From assembly GCA_036398215.1 (NCBI GenBank), contig DASWHK010000031.1, positions 1 to 7,468 on the forward strand: a stretch of 7,468 nucleotides of DNA. The letters are read 5' to 3'. Below are positions 6,373-7,468 of this stretch, piece after piece. This stretch comes from DASWHK01 sp036398215 (GTDB taxonomy: Bacteria; Acidobacteriota; UBA890). The notes under the pieces were generated by a model. It was given only the letters and a program-made list of their open reading frames with translations. It did not search any database and was not told where the DNA came from. A program made the translations under genes and the position numbers. How positions within the stretch are numbered: position 1 is the stretch's first letter; each line of letters begins with the position of its first letter.

Positions 6373-6405
6373 AACCGGGACCGCTGCCGGAACGGCGCCC
6401 CGGTT
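6373..6405. terminator. Stem-loop between converging genes, possible bidirectional terminator
   Basis: Outer arms AACCGGG (6373-6379) and CCCGGTT (6399-6405) enclose an inner stem GCCG-GAA-CGGC-type at 6386-6396. It lies between the ends of the deacetylase (6258) and hicB (6444), which converge. There is no U-tract on either side, so intrinsic termination would be weak. The rest of 6259-6443 shows nothing else. Confidence 0.35.
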
Positions 6406-6443
6406 ACGCGGCGGTGTCCGGATTGCAAGGAGGACAGCAGCGG

Positions 6444-6656
6444 CTACGCGGCCACCTCGACATAGGTTACGTAGGAGCTGGGCGCCGGGATGTCGCTGCC
6501 GTCCGCCTTGAGGGTCTCGATGTGAAACTCGACGGCTTCACGCATCGTGGCCTCGGCCTCCTGAAGCGTCTTGCCGGTGGCGATACAACCATCCAGGTCC
6601 GGGCAGTAGGCGCCGTAGCCCGTCTCGCTCTCTTCGATGATCACCAGGTATCTCAT
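6444..6656 (-). CDS. hicB: HicB family antitoxin (short form)
   Basis: Antitoxin that binds and blocks the HicA ribonuclease. The 70-residue form MRYLVIIEESETGYGAYCPDLDGCIATGKT matches the usual HicB start and its partial RNase H-like fold, including GYGAYCPDLDGC. EAEATMREAVEFHIETLK follows as the usual helix. No C-terminal DNA-binding helix-turn-helix or ribbon-helix-helix is present, so this is the minimal type and direct autoregulation by HicB is not assured. The ATG at 6656 overlaps the hicA stop as ATGA. An ATG at 6665 would add MGQ; the family start favours 6656. Confidence 0.9.
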   Translation of the reverse strand: MRYLVIIEESETGYGAYCPDLDGCIATGKTLQEAEATMREAVEFHIETLKADGSDIPAPSSYVTYVEVAA

Positions 6657-6841
6657 TTGACCCATCCCGCCTGTTTGGAGATGCTTTTCAGGGTTCCCGG
6701 AGGGAGATCGTCGTTGGCCTTGCCGGCAATGGTCACCAGGCCGGGCTTGTTCGGATGCCGAAACTGCCGGTGACTGCCTCTGATTCTAACGCAGGCCCAA
6801 CCGTCACGCTGAAGCAACTTTATGATGTCGCGAACCTTCAT
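6653..6841 (-). CDS. hicA: HicA family mRNA interferase toxin
   Basis: Small double-stranded-RNA-binding-like toxin that cleaves mRNA and halts translation when HicB is lost. The 62-residue protein MKVRDIIKLLQRDGWACVRIRGSHRQFRHP is full length for the family. It carries the G-S-H motif with the catalytic His (residue 24), then GLVTIAGKANDDLPPGTLKSISKQAGW, where the usual HP-x-K...T-x-P-x-H-x-K-x-L pattern is altered. The gene precedes hicB, the usual order, and overlaps it by 4 bases. A small inverted repeat CCGAG-C-CTCGG at 6851-6861 just upstream could be an operator, but it is short. Base composition looks more AT-rich than the flanks, which fits acquisition by transfer. Confidence 0.92.
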   Translation of the reverse strand: MKVRDIIKLLQRDGWACVRIRGSHRQFRHPNKPGLVTIAGKANDDLPPGTLKSISKQAGWVK

Positions 6842-7468
6842 CGAAAGGCCCCGAGCCTCGGTCGCGGGCGGAGATCCTCCCTCTCATGGGACGGCCACGG
6901 GGGTCGTTTTTCCGGCCTTCGGCAGTGGATCGCGCGCGCTTCGGGCCACGCTTCTGATCATCGCGGTCGCCGCAACCGCCTGCTCCGAGCCCCTCGAGTT
7001 CCCCGACTGGACCTTTCCGGTGGCGGAGGGGACGCGGGTCGTCGAGTACGACGGCGTGCCGCTCGATGAGCGCGACCAATGGATCGACCTCGTCGAGGAG
7101 CTGACCATCGGCGGGCCGGACGGCGACGAAGGCCTGCTGCTGCACCCGCGCGGCTACACCGAAGGCGGGCTGGCGGTCGATGCCCGGGACGGCCGCCTGT
7201 TCGTCCTCGACAACGGCAACTTCCGGGTCCTCGCCTTCGACGCCGCCAGCGGCGCCCACCTTTTCCGCGTCGGTCAGCAGGGGGAGGGCCCCGGCGAGCT
7301 GCGCCGCCCGAGCCGCATCGCGATCGCCCGCGACCAGCTCGTCATCGTCGATAGCGTGGCGCCGAAGCTGAGCTACTGGAGCCTGGAGGGCGAGCACGTC
7401 CGCGACGTCTCGGCGCAGGCCGTGCGGTTGGCCCAGTACATCGCCGGGTTCTCCGATTCGTCGCTCGT
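6822..7468 (+). CDS. Six-bladed beta-propeller lipoprotein, C-terminus cut by window edge; start uncertain
   Basis: The reading frame runs from 6822 off the right end. TLLIIAVAATAC (ending at Cys54 if the start is 6822) is a hydrophobic signal with an ATAC lipobox, so the protein should be lipid-anchored. Mature sequence then reads SEPLEFPDWTFP. Blade-like repeats follow: GGLAVDARDGRLFVLDNGNFRVLAFDA (115-141) and RVGQQGEGPGELRRPSRIAIA (149-169), with the GEGPGE turn typical of six-bladed propeller proteins. The role is unknown; such proteins bind ligands or act at the surface. The start is a problem. The only usual in-frame starts are ATG ATG at 6822 and 6825, which lie inside the 5' end of the opposing hicA and would give a signal with over 35 residues before its hydrophobic core. 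The true start may be a rare codon, or a frame slip around 6898-6911 may have removed it. Confidence 0.75.
   Translation, partial: MMSRTFIERPRASVAGGDPPSHGTATGVVFPAFGSGSRALRATLLIIAVAATACSEPLEFPDWTFPVAEGTRVVEYDGVPLDERDQWIDLVEELTIGGPDGDEGLLLHPRGYTEGGLAVDARDGRLFVLDNGNFRVLAFDAASGAHLFRVGQQGEGPGELRRPSRIAIARDQLVIVDSVAPKLSYWSLEGEHVRDVSAQAVRLAQYIAGFSDSSL

Noticed and set aside
6427..6433. Strong Shine-Dalgarno-like AAGGAGG on the plus strand
   Set aside because: No start codon follows at a useful distance; the frame opposite is hicB.
6414..6773. Plus-strand frame of 119 codons opposite hicAB
   Set aside because: hicA and hicB are clear family members on the other strand and this peptide has no family features.

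Overview
The window is very GC-rich and comes from a bacterium. Codon use is dominated by G or C at third positions, and the clear genes read as ordinary bacterial families. Nothing here fixes the taxon. The six-bladed beta-propeller lipoprotein with a GEGPGE motif, the surface-polysaccharide genes and the base composition would suit Acidobacteriota (Thermoanaerobaculia-like) or another high-GC environmental phylum. That is a guess, not a call.

Layout. Positions 4737 down to 1 hold a tightly packed minus-strand operon: a NodS-like SAM methyltransferase (4123-4737), a putative metal-dependent hydrolase with a DxHxHxH motif (3068-4126), a family-4-type glycosyltransferase (1662-3071) and a glutamine-hydrolysing asparagine synthetase-type amidotransferase (1-1662, cut by the window edge). 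Neighbouring genes overlap by 4, 4 and 1 bases, so translation is probably coupled. A 498-base gap (4738-5235) with a 21-bp tandem repeat follows, and then a divergent polysaccharide deacetylase (5236-6258, plus strand). Together these look like part of a cell-surface or exopolysaccharide locus: sugar transfer, amidation, methylation and deacetylation. Downstream are a hairpin that may terminate converging transcripts (6373-6405), a compact hicA-hicB toxin-antitoxin pair on the minus strand (6444-6841), and the start of a plus-strand beta-propeller lipoprotein that runs off the right end.

The most unusual feature is repeated. Four of the five polysaccharide genes carry extra, in-frame, low-complexity segments in loops or domain linkers, one each in three genes and two in the glycosyltransferase. 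These segments are built from short tandem repeats with periods divisible by three (36, 27, 21 and 15 bp) and/or from packed inverted repeats. The asparagine synthetase insert is a run of at least five consecutive hairpins. The hydrolase insert has perfect 12- and 13-bp inverted arms. The non-coding gap before the deacetylase carries its own array of six clear 21-bp units and a degenerate seventh. The methyltransferase and hicAB lack such segments. This looks like an active or past process that seeds palindromic or repeat cassettes into genes while keeping the frame, comparable in principle to the Rickettsia palindromic elements.
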